From: Pseudorasbora parva
Lineage: Eukaryota; Chordata; Actinopteri; Cypriniformes; Gobionidae
Direction: 5' to 3'
Length of the DNA stretch: 64,000 bases
Assembly: GCF_024679245.1 (NCBI RefSeq)
Contig: NC_090184.1
Span: 12,351,233-12,415,232 of the forward strand
Made by a program: the position numbers and the translations under genes. Under the pieces are notes generated by a model, which was not told the origin of the DNA, did not search any database, and was given only the letters and a program-made list of their open reading frames with translations. Below are positions 52,313 through 64,000 of the stretch, piece by piece. Numbering within the stretch: the stretch's first letter is position 1; each line of letters begins with the position of its first letter.

Positions 52313-53045
52313 CAGTGATGTTCCATCTTCTCCCATAGGAGCTCAGTTTCTCTGGCTAATTTCTCCTCTGCCATAACAGTGCTATTCTCTCTGCTCCCAC
52401 AGGAGCTCAGTTTTCTGGCTAATCTTTTTCTCCTCCGTGCCACAGCAGCGCTGTTATCTCTGCTCCCGCAGGAGCTCAGTTTCTCCGGCTATTTTTCTCC
52501 TGTGCCACAGCAGTGCTGTTCTTTCTGCTCCCACAGGCGCCCAGTTTCTCTGGCTAATTTCGCCAGTATCCATAACAGTGTGTTTCCTTTTGCTCCCACA
52601 GGAGCTCAGTTTCTCTGGCTAATTCCTCCAGTGTCCATAACAGTGTGCTTCCTTCTGCTCCCACAGGAGCCCGGTTTCTCTGGCTAATTTCGCCAGTATC
52701 CATAACAGTGTGTTTCCTTTTGCTCCCACAGGAGCTCAGTTTCTCTGGCTAATTCCTCCAGTGTCCATAACAGTGTGCTTCCTTCTGCTCCCACAGGAGC
52801 TCAGTTTTTCGGGCTAATCTCTTCTCCACTGCTGTAGCAGTGCTGTTCCCTCTGCTCCCACAGGAGCTCAGTTTATCTGGCTAACCGTTTTTCCACTGCT
52901 CCCACAGGAGCTCAGTTTTTCTGGCTAACCGTTTCTCCACTGCTGCAAGCAGTGCAGTTCCCTCTGCTCCCACAGGAGCTCGGTTTCTCTGGCTAACCGT
53001 TTCTCCACTGCCAAAACAGTGTTGTTCTTTATGCTTCCGCAGGAG
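52313..53045. repeat. 5' palindromic minisatellite of the YR element
   Basis: About eleven units of 44-67 bp. Each has ctcccacaggag (CTCC...GGAG palindrome), 'ctcagtttctctggctaa' and 'aacagtg' or 'gcagtg' text. The unit is related to that of the 3' array. Open frames in both strands here are artefacts. Confidence 0.85.
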
Positions 53046-53055
53046 CTGAAGAAAA

Positions 53056-55178
53056 TTGGTCCTACCCATTGCAATGTTTGAGAATGAAATTTATCCATCT
53101 GACGAAGATCCTCTACAGCATTCCACAGCTGCAAGGAGCACCACAACCCAACAAGACACCGTGACTGAATCTCCAGCAACACAGCGTGGCCGTCGGCCCA
53201 GCCGAGCCACATCCCGTACACCGAGACTCAGAGGCTTGCCATTGCCTCCACCTTCAAGATATCCACCATCTCCAGCTTCCTCCTACTCCTCAGTACAACC
53301 TACGATTCCAGCAATAGAGAAATGGACCGTACTAGGGTTAAGACAAGCGCTAATCAGTGTCGAGGATAATTTTCCAGAAGAATTAATAAAGCCAAATTAT
53401 ACAACCTGTACGTGTCACTTCAAGCAGCTTCTCCATCTCCAAAATCCACTCCACCTTCCAAAACTACAAACAGATCAAGGAAACATAAGGATCCGAACTC
53501 ACGCTCTCAAAAGACCCCTTCTCCCACAGAATTGGTTCTTCCTCGAGCACCAGGCCACTGCAGCAGGCCCTCAGCTAGCCCGGGCCGCGCCCCAGTTCCA
53601 GCCACCGCTGCCATCGTCGCCGCCACCCAGCCCAACTCATCTCTCTGCTCCGCCGAGCCAGAGACCGTGGGTGTTTTCCAGCATTGCACCCCAGGTTACA
53701 ATACCAGTTTCCTCTGCCCCAGGCAATCCTTTAAGCGTAAGTACGCTTCCGCCAGCAGCTCAAGCTTTGTATCACAGCCTTTTCCTGTCACTTTTTCTAA
53801 CCCCTTCCCTTGGCCTGCAGCCCCACCATCAAACTCTAGCGCGAGGCTGCCTCCGCTAGCGGTGCAGGCCCAGCAGCTTTTTGTCCTCCTTAGCTTTCCT
53901 CTTTCCCCTTTTTCCCATTCCTTCTTTGTCGGGAACCGACTGAAACGAGAGGTTGCCTCCGCAAGCGGTTTTCGGCCCCTGGTTTTCTATCCGCCTAACA
54001 CTTTTTCCCAAACTAGTGCTCCATTCACCCTGTTTTCTGCAACACAGATGCCCTTCCCGCCGAATTCTACAGCCTTGGAACTGCCCCCTGTCGCCAGCAA
54101 CATTAGAGCACAGATCCTCACAGAAATTCAGGCTGTTGGCGCCAGAGGCGGACCCATTCCCATTCCCAACCCCAGTACCAAAGTATTGAGAGCTAATATT
54201 CCCATAAACCACCCATTGAGACCCCTCATTGACGCTTCTCTCAATTCCATCCTTCAAGCTGTTTCCCCCAGAACCCTTCAATCCTACCTAACTGCATGGA
54301 AGTGTTTCAAGTCTTTTCACTCCATATACAAGCTGAATTTTCCAGATTATTCTTCGCTTACCATCACTTCATTCATATCTTATCTCAACAGCACCAAGAA
54401 CCTCCAGGTCAGCTCCATCAAGGGTTATCTAAGCGGAATTCAATTTTTTCACAAACTTGCGTTTGGTCTGCCCTCTCCAGAAATATCCAATTCACAAACA
54501 TCCATGCTCATCAAAGGCATCCGAAAGACTCAACCCACCCACCCAGACGCCAGACAACCAATAACTCTAGATATACTTACCAAATGTATCTCCACCCTCC
54601 GCCGAGGATACCACTACACCAATACTGCCCGCACTCTGGATGCAATGTTCATATTGGCTTTCTTCGGTTTTCTCAGAAGCTCAGAAATTACCATCACATC
54701 CACCTTCAACCCAAAGCTTCATCCTACAATTTCAGACCTAGCAGTGCTAGATAACGAAACAATCTCTTACTTCATCAAACAAAGCAAGACGGACCAAATG
54801 AAAAAAGGGCATTCCATTTACATTTTCAACCTTCCATCACCAATCCAGCCGTATCAATCCCTTTTAGCCTACCTTCATTTCAGAAGTTCGCAGACTAAAC
54901 TTTTCTCTGAACCACTCTTCACAGACGATGCTAACCGCCCTGTCACACGTCTCTGGTTCCAAAAACACCTCAAGTCTATACTGATTCTATCCGGCATCTC
55001 AGCAGACAACTTTTCTAGCCATTCATTCCGCATAGGTGCAGCAACCACAGCTGCTCAAAAAGGTCTCTCCCAGCACCAGATCCAAAAACTTGGTCGCTGG
55101 TCGTCAGAGGCTTTCAAGAGCTACATCCGCTCCAATCGCTCCCACATCAAAGAAGCCCAACAGACCCTCATCAGCTAA
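53056..55178 (+). pseudogene. Tyrosine recombinase with N-terminal SAP-like segment, one frameshift
   Basis: The main frame, 53412-55178 (588 codons), has a Ser/Pro-rich N-terminal half. A core-binding-like region follows (TLQSYLTAWKCFKSFHSIYK), then a catalytic domain with R422 (GFLRSSE), K459 (QSKTDQ), H537-R540 (SHSFRIGAAT), W563 (LGRWSS) and nucleophile Y571 (SYIRS). This is the R-K-HxxR-W-Y set of tyrosine recombinases, which cut and rejoin DNA through a 3'-phosphotyrosine. Upstream, 53056-53859 in another frame starts MFENEIYPSDEDPLQ and reaches EKWTVLGLRQAL. The matching second helix of this SAP-like motif (NKAKLYNLYVSLQ) lies in the 588-codon frame. A 1-nt loss near 53370 therefore probably broke one original gene. 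The catalytic part is intact. It resembles fish DIRS/Ngaro-type recombinases more than Cryptons, judged by context. Confidence 0.8.
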
Positions 55179-55279
55179 AATTGTTTCAGCTTCAGCTTTT
55201 TTCCATACACTCAATCCTACAGGATCACCACATCCGCTCCATTTCAACATCACCAAATTCACTAAGTGAATCAATAATA

Positions 55280-57480
55280 TTCACTGCCGTAGCAGCATCT
55301 CTCCAGTTACTCCCGCAGGAACCCACCTCAAATTTCCACTGCCGCAGCAGTGTTATCTCCTTCGCTCAAACAGAAGCTCAGTTTTTCCATCCAGCCGGCT
55401 CTCACTGCCACAGCAGTGTTATCTCCTCCGCTCTAACAGAAGCTCAGTATTCCCCATCCAGCTGGCTGTCACTGCCGCAGCAGTGTTATCTCCTTCGCCC
55501 AAACAGAAGCTCAGTTTTTCCATCCAGCCGGCTCTCACTGCAACAGCAGTGTTATCTCCTCCGCTCTAACAGAAGCTCAGTATTCCCCATCCAGCTGGCT
55601 GTCACTGCCGCAGCAACGCTATCTCCTCTGCTCTAACAGAAGTTCAGGATTCTCCATCCAGCTGGCTGTCACCGCCGCAGCAGTGTTAACTCCGCTCAAA
55701 CAGAAGCTCAGGATTCTCCATCCAGCTGGCTCCCACTGCCGCAGCAGTGTTAACTCCTCCGCTCCAATAGAAGCTCAGTATTCCCCATCCAGCTGGCTGT
55801 CACTGCCGCAGCAGTGTTATCTCCTCCGCTCTAACAGAAGCTCAGTATTCCCCATCCAGCTGGCTGTCACTGCCGCAGCAACGCTATCTCCTGCTCTAAC
55901 AGAAGTTCAGGATTCTCCATCCAGCTGGCTGTCACTGCCGCAGCAGTGTTATCTCCTCCGCTCAAACAGAAACTCAGGATTCTCCATCCAGCTGGCTCTC
56001 ACTGCCGCAGCAGTGTTACCTCCTCCCCTCTAACAGAAGCTCAGGATTCTCCATCCAGCTGGCTGTCACTGCCACAGCAGTGTTATCCCCTCCCCTCTAA
56101 CAGAAGCTCAGGATTCTCCATCCAGCTGGCTGTCACTGCCACAGCAGTGTTATCTCCTCCGCTCTAACAGAAGCTCAGGACTCTCCATCCAGCTGGCTGT
56201 CACTGCCGCAGCAGTGTTATCCCCTCCGCTCTAACAGAAGCTCCGTATTCTCCATCCAGCCAGCTGTCACTGCCGCAGCAGTGTTATCTCCTCCACTCCA
56301 ATAGAATCTCAGTATTCCCCCATCCAGCTGGCTCTCACGGCCGCAGCAGTATCTCCTCAGTTCTAACAGAAGCTAAGCTTTCCATCCAGCTGGTTCTCAC
56401 CGCCGCAGCAACGTTATCTCCTCCGCTCTAACAAAAGCTCCGTATTCTCCATCCAGCTGGCTGTCACTGCCGCAGCAGTGTTATCTCCTCCGCTCTAACA
56501 GAAGCTCCGTATTCCCCATCCAGCTGGCTCTCACTGCCGCAGCAGTGTTATCTCCTCCGTTCAAACAGAAGCTAAGCTTTTCCATCCAGCTGGTTCTCAC
56601 TGCCGCAGCAGTGTTATCTCATTCGCTCCAGCAGAAGCCCAGTTTCTCCAACCGACTTTTACTGCAAACAGTGTCATCTCCTCCGCTCCAACAGAAGCCA
56701 GTTCCTCCACCCAAAGCCTCCACTACCACAGCAGTGATACCGCCTCAGCTCCCGCAAGAGTTCCGTTTTTCCATTCAACTTGCTCGTACTGCCGCAGCAG
56801 TGATCTCTCCATATTTCCGCAGGAGTTGAGGTTCTACTTCCAACCCGGGGGTTTCAAAAAAAAAACAAGTTAAAACGGCTCGTCCCCACGGCTGCAGCAG
56901 TATCGACAACTCCGCTCTCGCAAAGCCCGATACTCCACCGAAACCCGTTTCAATACCACAGCAATGTCGCCATCTCCTTTCCCACAGGAGCCCAATCGTC
57001 CATACAAATGGTTCGTTTGGATAGTTGGAAAGCAAGTTGAAACGTCCCGTATCTTTGCTGCAGCAGTTACAGTCAATTCCGCTCCCGCAGGAGCTCTGAT
57101 ACGCCCTTCCAAAACCCGTTCCACTGTCTCAGCAGTCTCACCGTTCCCTTACAGAGAGCCTAATTCTCTGTACAACTGGGTCTTCGGATAGTTTGGGAAA
57201 GCAGATTCAAAGGGCTCATCTCCACTGCCAGCAGTATCACCAACCTCACTCCTGCAGGAGTTCTGTTCCTCCATCCAAACTAGTCCCACCACCACAGCAG
57301 TGTCATCTTCTCAACTCCTACAGGAGCCTAATTCTCTGTACAGCCAGCCCATTGGATACGTTCGAAAGCATGCTGAAACAGCTCGTCTCCACTGCCACAG
57401 CACTGCTATCTCCTCCCGCCTACAAGCAACCACCCCCAGCTGACTACCAACGAGTTTCACCCGTCTGATACCACTACCAC
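55280..57480. repeat. 3' palindromic minisatellite of the YR element
   Basis: About thirty units near 68-70 bp, e.g. cactgccgcagcagtgttat followed by 'ctcctccgctctaacagaagctcag' and 'ccatccagctggctgt'. CACTGC..GCAGTG is a short palindrome in most units. Units grow more divergent from about 56630 to 57480. Homologous in phrase order to the 5' array. Confidence 0.92.
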
Positions 57481-57627
57481 CAAAACCTCAGAAAATAATG
57501 ATCAAAGATCTCCCGATCCAGTAACTAACCCCCCTTCAATCGGCACAGCACCAGTTCATGCTCTGCAACTTTTGGGGGGCATCAACATCATTTACTGGCT
57601 GCTGTCCTATGCTAGTAGCAATTTTTT

Positions 57628-57744
57628 GGGGGAGTACTCTGGGTTCGGGCCAAATACCGAGCTTGGAGCCCTCTCCTCGGACAGCACGCCAAATACGCAT
57701 ACCATTTATTCTATCTGAATTATTTGTAAGTGTGAACTCGTGAA
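57628..57744 (+). repeat. Split direct repeat B1
   Basis: 117 bp from gggggagtactctgggttcg to 'gtgaactcgtgaa', essentially identical to 57998-58114. It adjoins A2 directly. Confidence 0.92.
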
Positions 57745-57924
57745 ATGATGTTTCTTAAAAAACTAAGTTCGGGAGAAGCACGTGCAAATGATCTACCTAA
57801 TCATGATGTCATTCCAACCAGCTGTCAACAATCAGTAATCATCATGTCTACCAATCAGCTCAAGTAGAGGATCACATAAATAGCCAGTCAACTCACCAAT
57901 GTTCCTTGACAAAGTTTGCAGCAT
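57743..57924 (+). repeat. Split direct repeat A2
   Basis: Copy of A1 (51302-51483), 182 bp. It overlaps the last bases of B1. Confidence 0.92.
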
Positions 57925-57982
57925 CCCTCCACCACCCCTTCTACCTCACACGCACCTGGTTAACTTTCCTAACCAGAGATAC

Positions 57983-58002
57983 GGGGGGGGGGGGGGGGGG
58001 GG
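57983..58002 (+). repeat. 20-G run at the A2/B2 junction
   Basis: Uninterrupted run of 20 G directly 5' of the B2 text agtactctggg. B1 has only five G at this point. Confidence 0.95.
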
Positions 58003-58114
58003 AGTACTCTGGGTTCGGGCCAAATACCGAGCTTGGAGCCCTCTCCTCGGACAGCACGCCAAATACGCATACCATTTATTCTATCTGAATTATTTGTAAG
58101 TGTGAACTCGTGAA
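57998..58114 (+). repeat. Split direct repeat B2
   Basis: Copy of B1. After 58114 the sequence returns to the ATCGG-rich host repeat. Confidence 0.92.
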
Positions 58115-58529
58115 GTTGTTTTTTTGTTCAGTATTTGGTTCAGTAATACTGTTTGCAATAGTGTTATTTTATTTAGCGTTATTTAATCATTTTATTTATG
58201 CTTAAATATTTATTTTTAGTATTTTCAGCACTGAACCCGTTTTTACTTTTTGTTAAATATTATTTACTTGTTCTACCTCACCTATTTTTACCATTCATTA
58301 AATGTAGTTTTTTTGTTTTGTTAGCTCCATAAATGTTTCTTTTTTTAACTTTTAACATTTGTTATCGTAATCATTGTGTCATTTTATGACTTAAATTGAG
58401 GGAGCAAAAGCAGTATTGGCTTCAAATATCGGCTCAAGAATCGGCAGTCCGTATCGGTCATCAGCTAAGGCCGATAAAAAAAAAGATTAATCTGTATCGG
58501 CACAAAAAATAAATAAAAATCCATATCAG

Positions 58530-59240
58530 TCTAACAGCTCATGACTTTTCTTAACACTTTTGATCACATAGCATGTACATGGACCCACACACAATCATGG
58601 ACACACTAGATTTACTTATCAGTAAGGGTCTAAACATTTCATTGATTGTTATTAAGGATGTGGCACTGTCTAATCATTTCTGTATTTTCTTTGATATATC
58701 AATCTCTCCTGCCATTGAAGCTAGATCTGTCTCTGTCAAAAAGAGATGCTTAAATGAGAACACTAATGAGATATCTCTAACACCAAACATATCTCTGCAG
58801 ACTCTGAGTTAAAAGGGTCAAGGACAAAAATCAACAAAGTTAAGTGTGTAATTGATAATATTGCTCCTCTGAAAGTCAGGAAAAAAAAAGTAGCAAACAA
58901 AAAGCACCTTGGAGAAAAAAGTAGCAAACAAAAAGCACCTTGGAGAAACTCAACAGCAGTACAAATAATGAAAAGACAATTCAAGAAATCTGAATGCATG
59001 TGGCAGAAGACAAAACATGCAGTCCATTATAACCTCTATAAAGACAGCCTTCATGCTTTCAATGTGAAACTAGGCAAAGGTAGACAGACCTTCTCAAATA
59101 TTATAAACAGAAACAAACAACACGCACACTTTTCGCTACTGTCAAGAGACTATCAACCTGCGCCCTTGACACACTCCCCACTTCTTTTTCTAAAAGACTG
59201 TTTAACTGTTAAGAAGCAGATCTTTTAGAAGTGGTAATCT
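58530..59240 (+). pseudogene. L2 LINE endonuclease-to-RT region, right part
   Basis: 58560-58750 reads 'THTIMDTLDLLISKGLNISL' and 'IVIKDVALSNHFCIFFDISI' (end of the APE endonuclease). 58968-59228 reads 'ECMWQKTKHAVHYNLYKDSL' and 'TFSNIINRNKQHAHF', the linker before RT. It continues the L2 copy interrupted at 49396. It contains a 32-bp tandem duplication (gtagcaaacaaaaagcacct twice, about 58890-58943). Several stops. Confidence 0.75.
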
Positions 59241-59391
59241 CTTCACTTCTCTACGGGACTTTTCCAAACTCCATATTGAGCAACTACACACTGTAAAAAA
59301 AAAAAAAAATCTGTATTTTTTACAGAATTTCCCTGTTTTTTCATTGTACAGGGAAATGCCTGTTGTTTTAATGTAATTTAAATTTTGACTA
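59241..59391. other. Repeat junction
   Basis: 'actgtaaaaaaaaaaaaaaatc ... tttttacagaa' type cyprinid repeat text; a related segment lies at 63700-63830. Confidence 0.4.
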
Positions 59392-59934
59392 TTAAAGAGC
59401 ATATTGCAGGTTAGAGACTCCAGTGAGTCAGTGTATAGAAAAATAATGTAGGACCTAGATTTTCTTTAAAATATACTTGTAAATACGCTAATAAGGCTTT
59501 TGAGTCGTTTTTGTGAGAAAATATTTTGTGAGCAAATTTTTGCGTAGACCGGAAGTGACATAACGAGAGGTGACTGTCAACCATAGGAAAACAATGGATC
59601 GCAATGGCAAACGCTGTGGAAATTATAAATGTTTATTAATACTCATATGGCAGACCACAGCCATGCAATTGTGACACAATAAGGGTCAGGCCAGGATTAG
59701 AGAGAACAACGATTAGAGGAGATGAATGGAGTTGTTGTGTGAGGAGAAACAGTTGTATGTTTTTAAACATACAAAATCAAAAAAATTGTGAGTCGGCTCG
59801 ATTTTCACCAGCATGGCTGTCCCCTATTGCCAAATCATGCACAACAATGTCACAGGCTAGATCTGAGTATTATTATGGTACTATATGGTACTGAGTACTA
59901 TAGCTCAGTTGCTGCAACCATACAGTGCCTTTTT

Positions 59935-60180
59935 TACACACGCGCACACACACGCGCACGCACACACACGCACACACACGCACACACACGCGCACACACG
60001 CGCACACACGCGCACACACGCGCACACACGCGCACACACGCGCACACACGCGCACGCACACGCACGCACACGCACGCACACGCACGCACACACACGCACG
60101 CACACGCACGCACGCGCACGCACACACACGCACACACACGCACACACACGCACACACACGCACACGCACACACACACACT
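59935..60180. repeat. (CA/CG)n microsatellite
   Basis: About 245 bp of cacacg, cgcaca and cgcacg variants. Open frames on both strands are artefacts. Alternating purine-pyrimidine throughout. Confidence 0.97.
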
Positions 60181-60401
60181 CTCTCTCCTGTTGTTTCTGT
60201 TGAAAAGGGCTGCTATTCTATGCTTTTCAACAAATCATTTGCTCACAAGTAATGTTTTCTTTATAGCCGAGCCACAGACATTATAACGTGTTATTGTGAT
60301 CCTTTATCCACTGATTCTGTGTTATGGGTTTATTTTGTGCCGATTCACCGTCGATAGTGTGAGGATGTATTACATTTTGAGTATGCATTTGAGTGAACGA
60401 C

Positions 60402-60438
60402 ATACATACATACATACATACATACATACATACATACA
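60402..60438. repeat. (CATA)n microsatellite
   Basis: Nine tandem cata units. Confidence 0.95.
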
Positions 60439-61620
60439 ATTTCCTCAAATAAAAGCCTGAAGTCAATTAAACGCCGGGCCTCTGATAGTGGCCGGGGTAA
60501 GCACAAATAAAGGCCAGTCTGAAATAAAGGCCGGGGGAAAAGGTGTGGATAATCTCCTAAATGGCATTAATTTAATGTGCATTCAAATTCACCGTAATGT
60601 TCAGTAGGGTTAGTTGTGCCGTGACGGCTGACCGACATCACGATGGAGCGAAACCATCACCATGACGCCATGCGCATGCGAGTCTTGCCAGTGCAACAAA
60701 CACTAATCCTGGTCTGTTATATAGTTAACCTAAAAACTTTACAGGGATTGCTTCGTAAATTAAATTGAGAATATAACGGACGCATGTGCCATTTTAAATA
60801 GGCTACTGTAGTCTATGAGAGATGCAACGTCTGTGAAAATGCCGTGTCAGGAAGGCTACAAATATCGGTATTCACAATGCGTGCGTCTCAATCTGCTCCA
60901 TCAGTAGTCAGGGAGCTTATTAAGACGCACCTAATATTAGCCTCTCGTCTGTTTTATGTCTTAAGGGGGTAACACCCAAGCCTCGAAGCTCAGCTCCACG
61001 TCTCAAAAAAGGCTTGTTTATACTTTTGTCTGGCTCCAATGCGCGAGCCTCCGCTGACTGCGCGCGCTCCTCCCCAAACGGATGTGCCGTTCATACTTGA
61101 CGCGCTCACCCTTGTGCTATTGTTTGAAACGACAGAGCGATTTGGAGTAATTGTTCTATAAACCAACAGGAAAAAGCGTAGAGAAGAAGTGGGCTAATGT
61201 ACACAGGTGATGTGGGTTTTTTTTGGTTAAAGGTACTAAAATAAATATCACTACAAAAGAATTGTGTAAAACTAAACCTTGGGTTGATATTTTATTTATT
61301 TGATTAAACATGGATCTTAATTTAAAATGGCTTATTTCTGCTTTTGTAGGCTCATTCAGTAAATATGAGCACCTAATGTGCAAACTGGAGGCCGGTGTGA
61401 TGAGACGTCATGCTCGGCTAGATTCGCCGAGAACTCGTTCATCTTTCGGATGCGGAGCTGCGCACGGAGTTACAAAAAATGTGTATTATGTTGTTGTAGT
61501 GATATTTTTGCAAATGTTTCTTAAAAAAATAAATAATAAAAAAAAACACAAAAAAAAAAAACAATGATATTTGTCCACTGGAACGATCACTTTAAATTGA
61601 AAACGGTTTACTTAAAGCAA
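60439..61620. other. No gene seen
   Basis: 60460-60545 has repeated 'aaaggcc(a/g)g' phrases, a common fish repeat. The rest is unrecognised; an A-rich run lies at 61527-61563. Confidence 0.4.
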
Positions 61621-63651
<2,031 letters not shown>

Positions 63652-63692
63652 TGTTCATCTCAATTTTTTTTAACCTGCAATATGCTCTTTAA

Positions 63693-64000
63693 ATTTACAG
63701 GAATTGCTTGTATTTTGGCATTACATCCATTTTAGTTTTTCAAGAGGAATTTTTTTTTTTTTTTTTTGTATTTTTACATTAGTTCGATTCATATTTTAGA
63801 TTTTCTATTTTCTGTAAAAATAGAAAATGTGCAGCTTTGTGTGTGCGTGCGTATGCGCGGGACGCAGATTCAAATTTGCCGCCTGTTAATTTTTTTAAGT
63901 GTTGTTAATTTTCCGTTAGTCATACAAACAGCAGTTCGGAGTGAGCAGTACAGTGATGTTAGGGCGGGTGATTTGAATTTATTTTAGGCTATGCTTGTAA
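63693..64000. other. Repeat-rich right edge, no gene
   Basis: 'tttctattttctgtaaaaatagaaaa' palindrome at about 63800-63830 and a T-run at 63750. No exon seen. Confidence 0.4.

Larger units (their letters stand above)
51302..58114 (+). mobile_element. Tyrosine-recombinase retroelement with split direct repeats (Ngaro/DIRS-like), lacking RT
   Basis: Order: A1 (51302-51483), unknown leader, 5' palindromic minisatellite (about 52313-53045), recombinase gene (53056-55178), 3' palindromic minisatellite (about 55280-57480), B1 (57628-57744), A2 (57743-57924), short spacer with a 20-G run, B2 (57998-58114). A1 ... B1-A2-B2 is the split-direct-repeat plan of Ngaro-type YR retrotransposons. Those normally encode gag, RT-RNase H and YR; here only the YR gene is seen. 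It sits inside an older repeat that itself split an L2. Repeat copies are almost identical, which points to a fairly recent insertion. Confidence 0.75.
49396..58527. mobile_element. 'ATCGG'-rich repeat that split the L2 and hosts later insertions
   Basis: Left end 49396-49460 (ttgaccgatatatcgggccg, 'gtatcgtccgatac'). Right end 58420-58527 ('atatcggctcaagaatcgg', 'gtatcggtcatcagc', 'aatccatatcagtc'). L2 endonuclease text stops at the left end and continues after the right end, so the two ends belong to one insertion. Inside are a Tc1-like copy and the tyrosine-recombinase element. Exact termini and duplication not determined. Confidence 0.6.

Noticed and set aside
53507..54281. Minus-strand frames opposite the recombinase
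   Set aside because: Shadows of the plus-strand recombinase gene.
55181..56829. Open frames in the 3' palindromic array
   Set aside because: Tandem-repeat translations (Ser/Gln/Leu cycles) without a stable frame or domain.
51302..58114. LTR retrotransposon or Crypton as the class of the YR element
   Set aside because: The repeats are split (A1 ... B1-A2-B2) rather than two terminal LTRs, and Cryptons lack such repeats; no DDE integrase is present.
59788..60286. Overlapping open frames in the (CACACG)n tract
   Set aside because: Microsatellite artefacts on both strands.

Overview
This is vertebrate nuclear DNA, almost certainly from a cyprinid-type teleost. It has GT-AG introns of a recognisable vertebrate gene. 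The rest is dominated by repeats typical of carp/zebrafish genomes: L2-clade LINE fragments, several Tc1-like transposon families, hAT elements with 8-bp target duplications, many TTAA-flanked MITEs, a Ty3/gypsy remnant, tRNA-derived SINEs, and long dinucleotide microsatellites. There is no operon structure and no prokaryotic feature.

The only host gene I can support is pabpc1l (embryonic/cytoplasmic poly(A)-binding protein 1-like, ePAB) on the minus strand. Eleven coding exons were placed by splice sites and reading phase, from the ATG at 45091 down to 16712. They give about 525 codons: four RRMs plus most of the linker. The C-terminal MLLE (PABC) domain was not found left of 16712, so the gene probably runs off the left edge. 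Its introns are packed with transposons; the largest (20.1-32.5 kb) is about 12 kb.

Layout: 1-3 kb, diverged repeat copies and an L2 3' tail. 3.5-6.4 kb, broken Ty3/gypsy gag-protease. 7-12 kb, L2, MITEs, two foldbacks, a SINE and a Tc1 fragment. 14.1-15.3 kb, a 31-bp minisatellite followed by a direct-repeat pair. 15.3-45.1 kb, pabpc1l with nested transposons in its introns. 45-47.5 kb, MITE and hAT elements. 47.9-59.2 kb, one L2 LINE split by a stack of younger insertions. 59.4-63.7 kb, a MITE containing microsatellites and a near-complete Tc1-like element.

The most unusual object is at 51302-58114. It is a tyrosine-recombinase element with the split direct-repeat architecture A1 ... B1-A2-B2 known from Ngaro/DIRS retrotransposons. 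It has no visible reverse transcriptase. Its recombinase gene (R-K-HxxR-Y residues present) lies between two related arrays of palindromic repeats. A second sequence at 14130-15295 has a parallel layout (minisatellite, then B-A-B with the same CCAAT/TATA/ATG spacing) and may be the tail of a related element.
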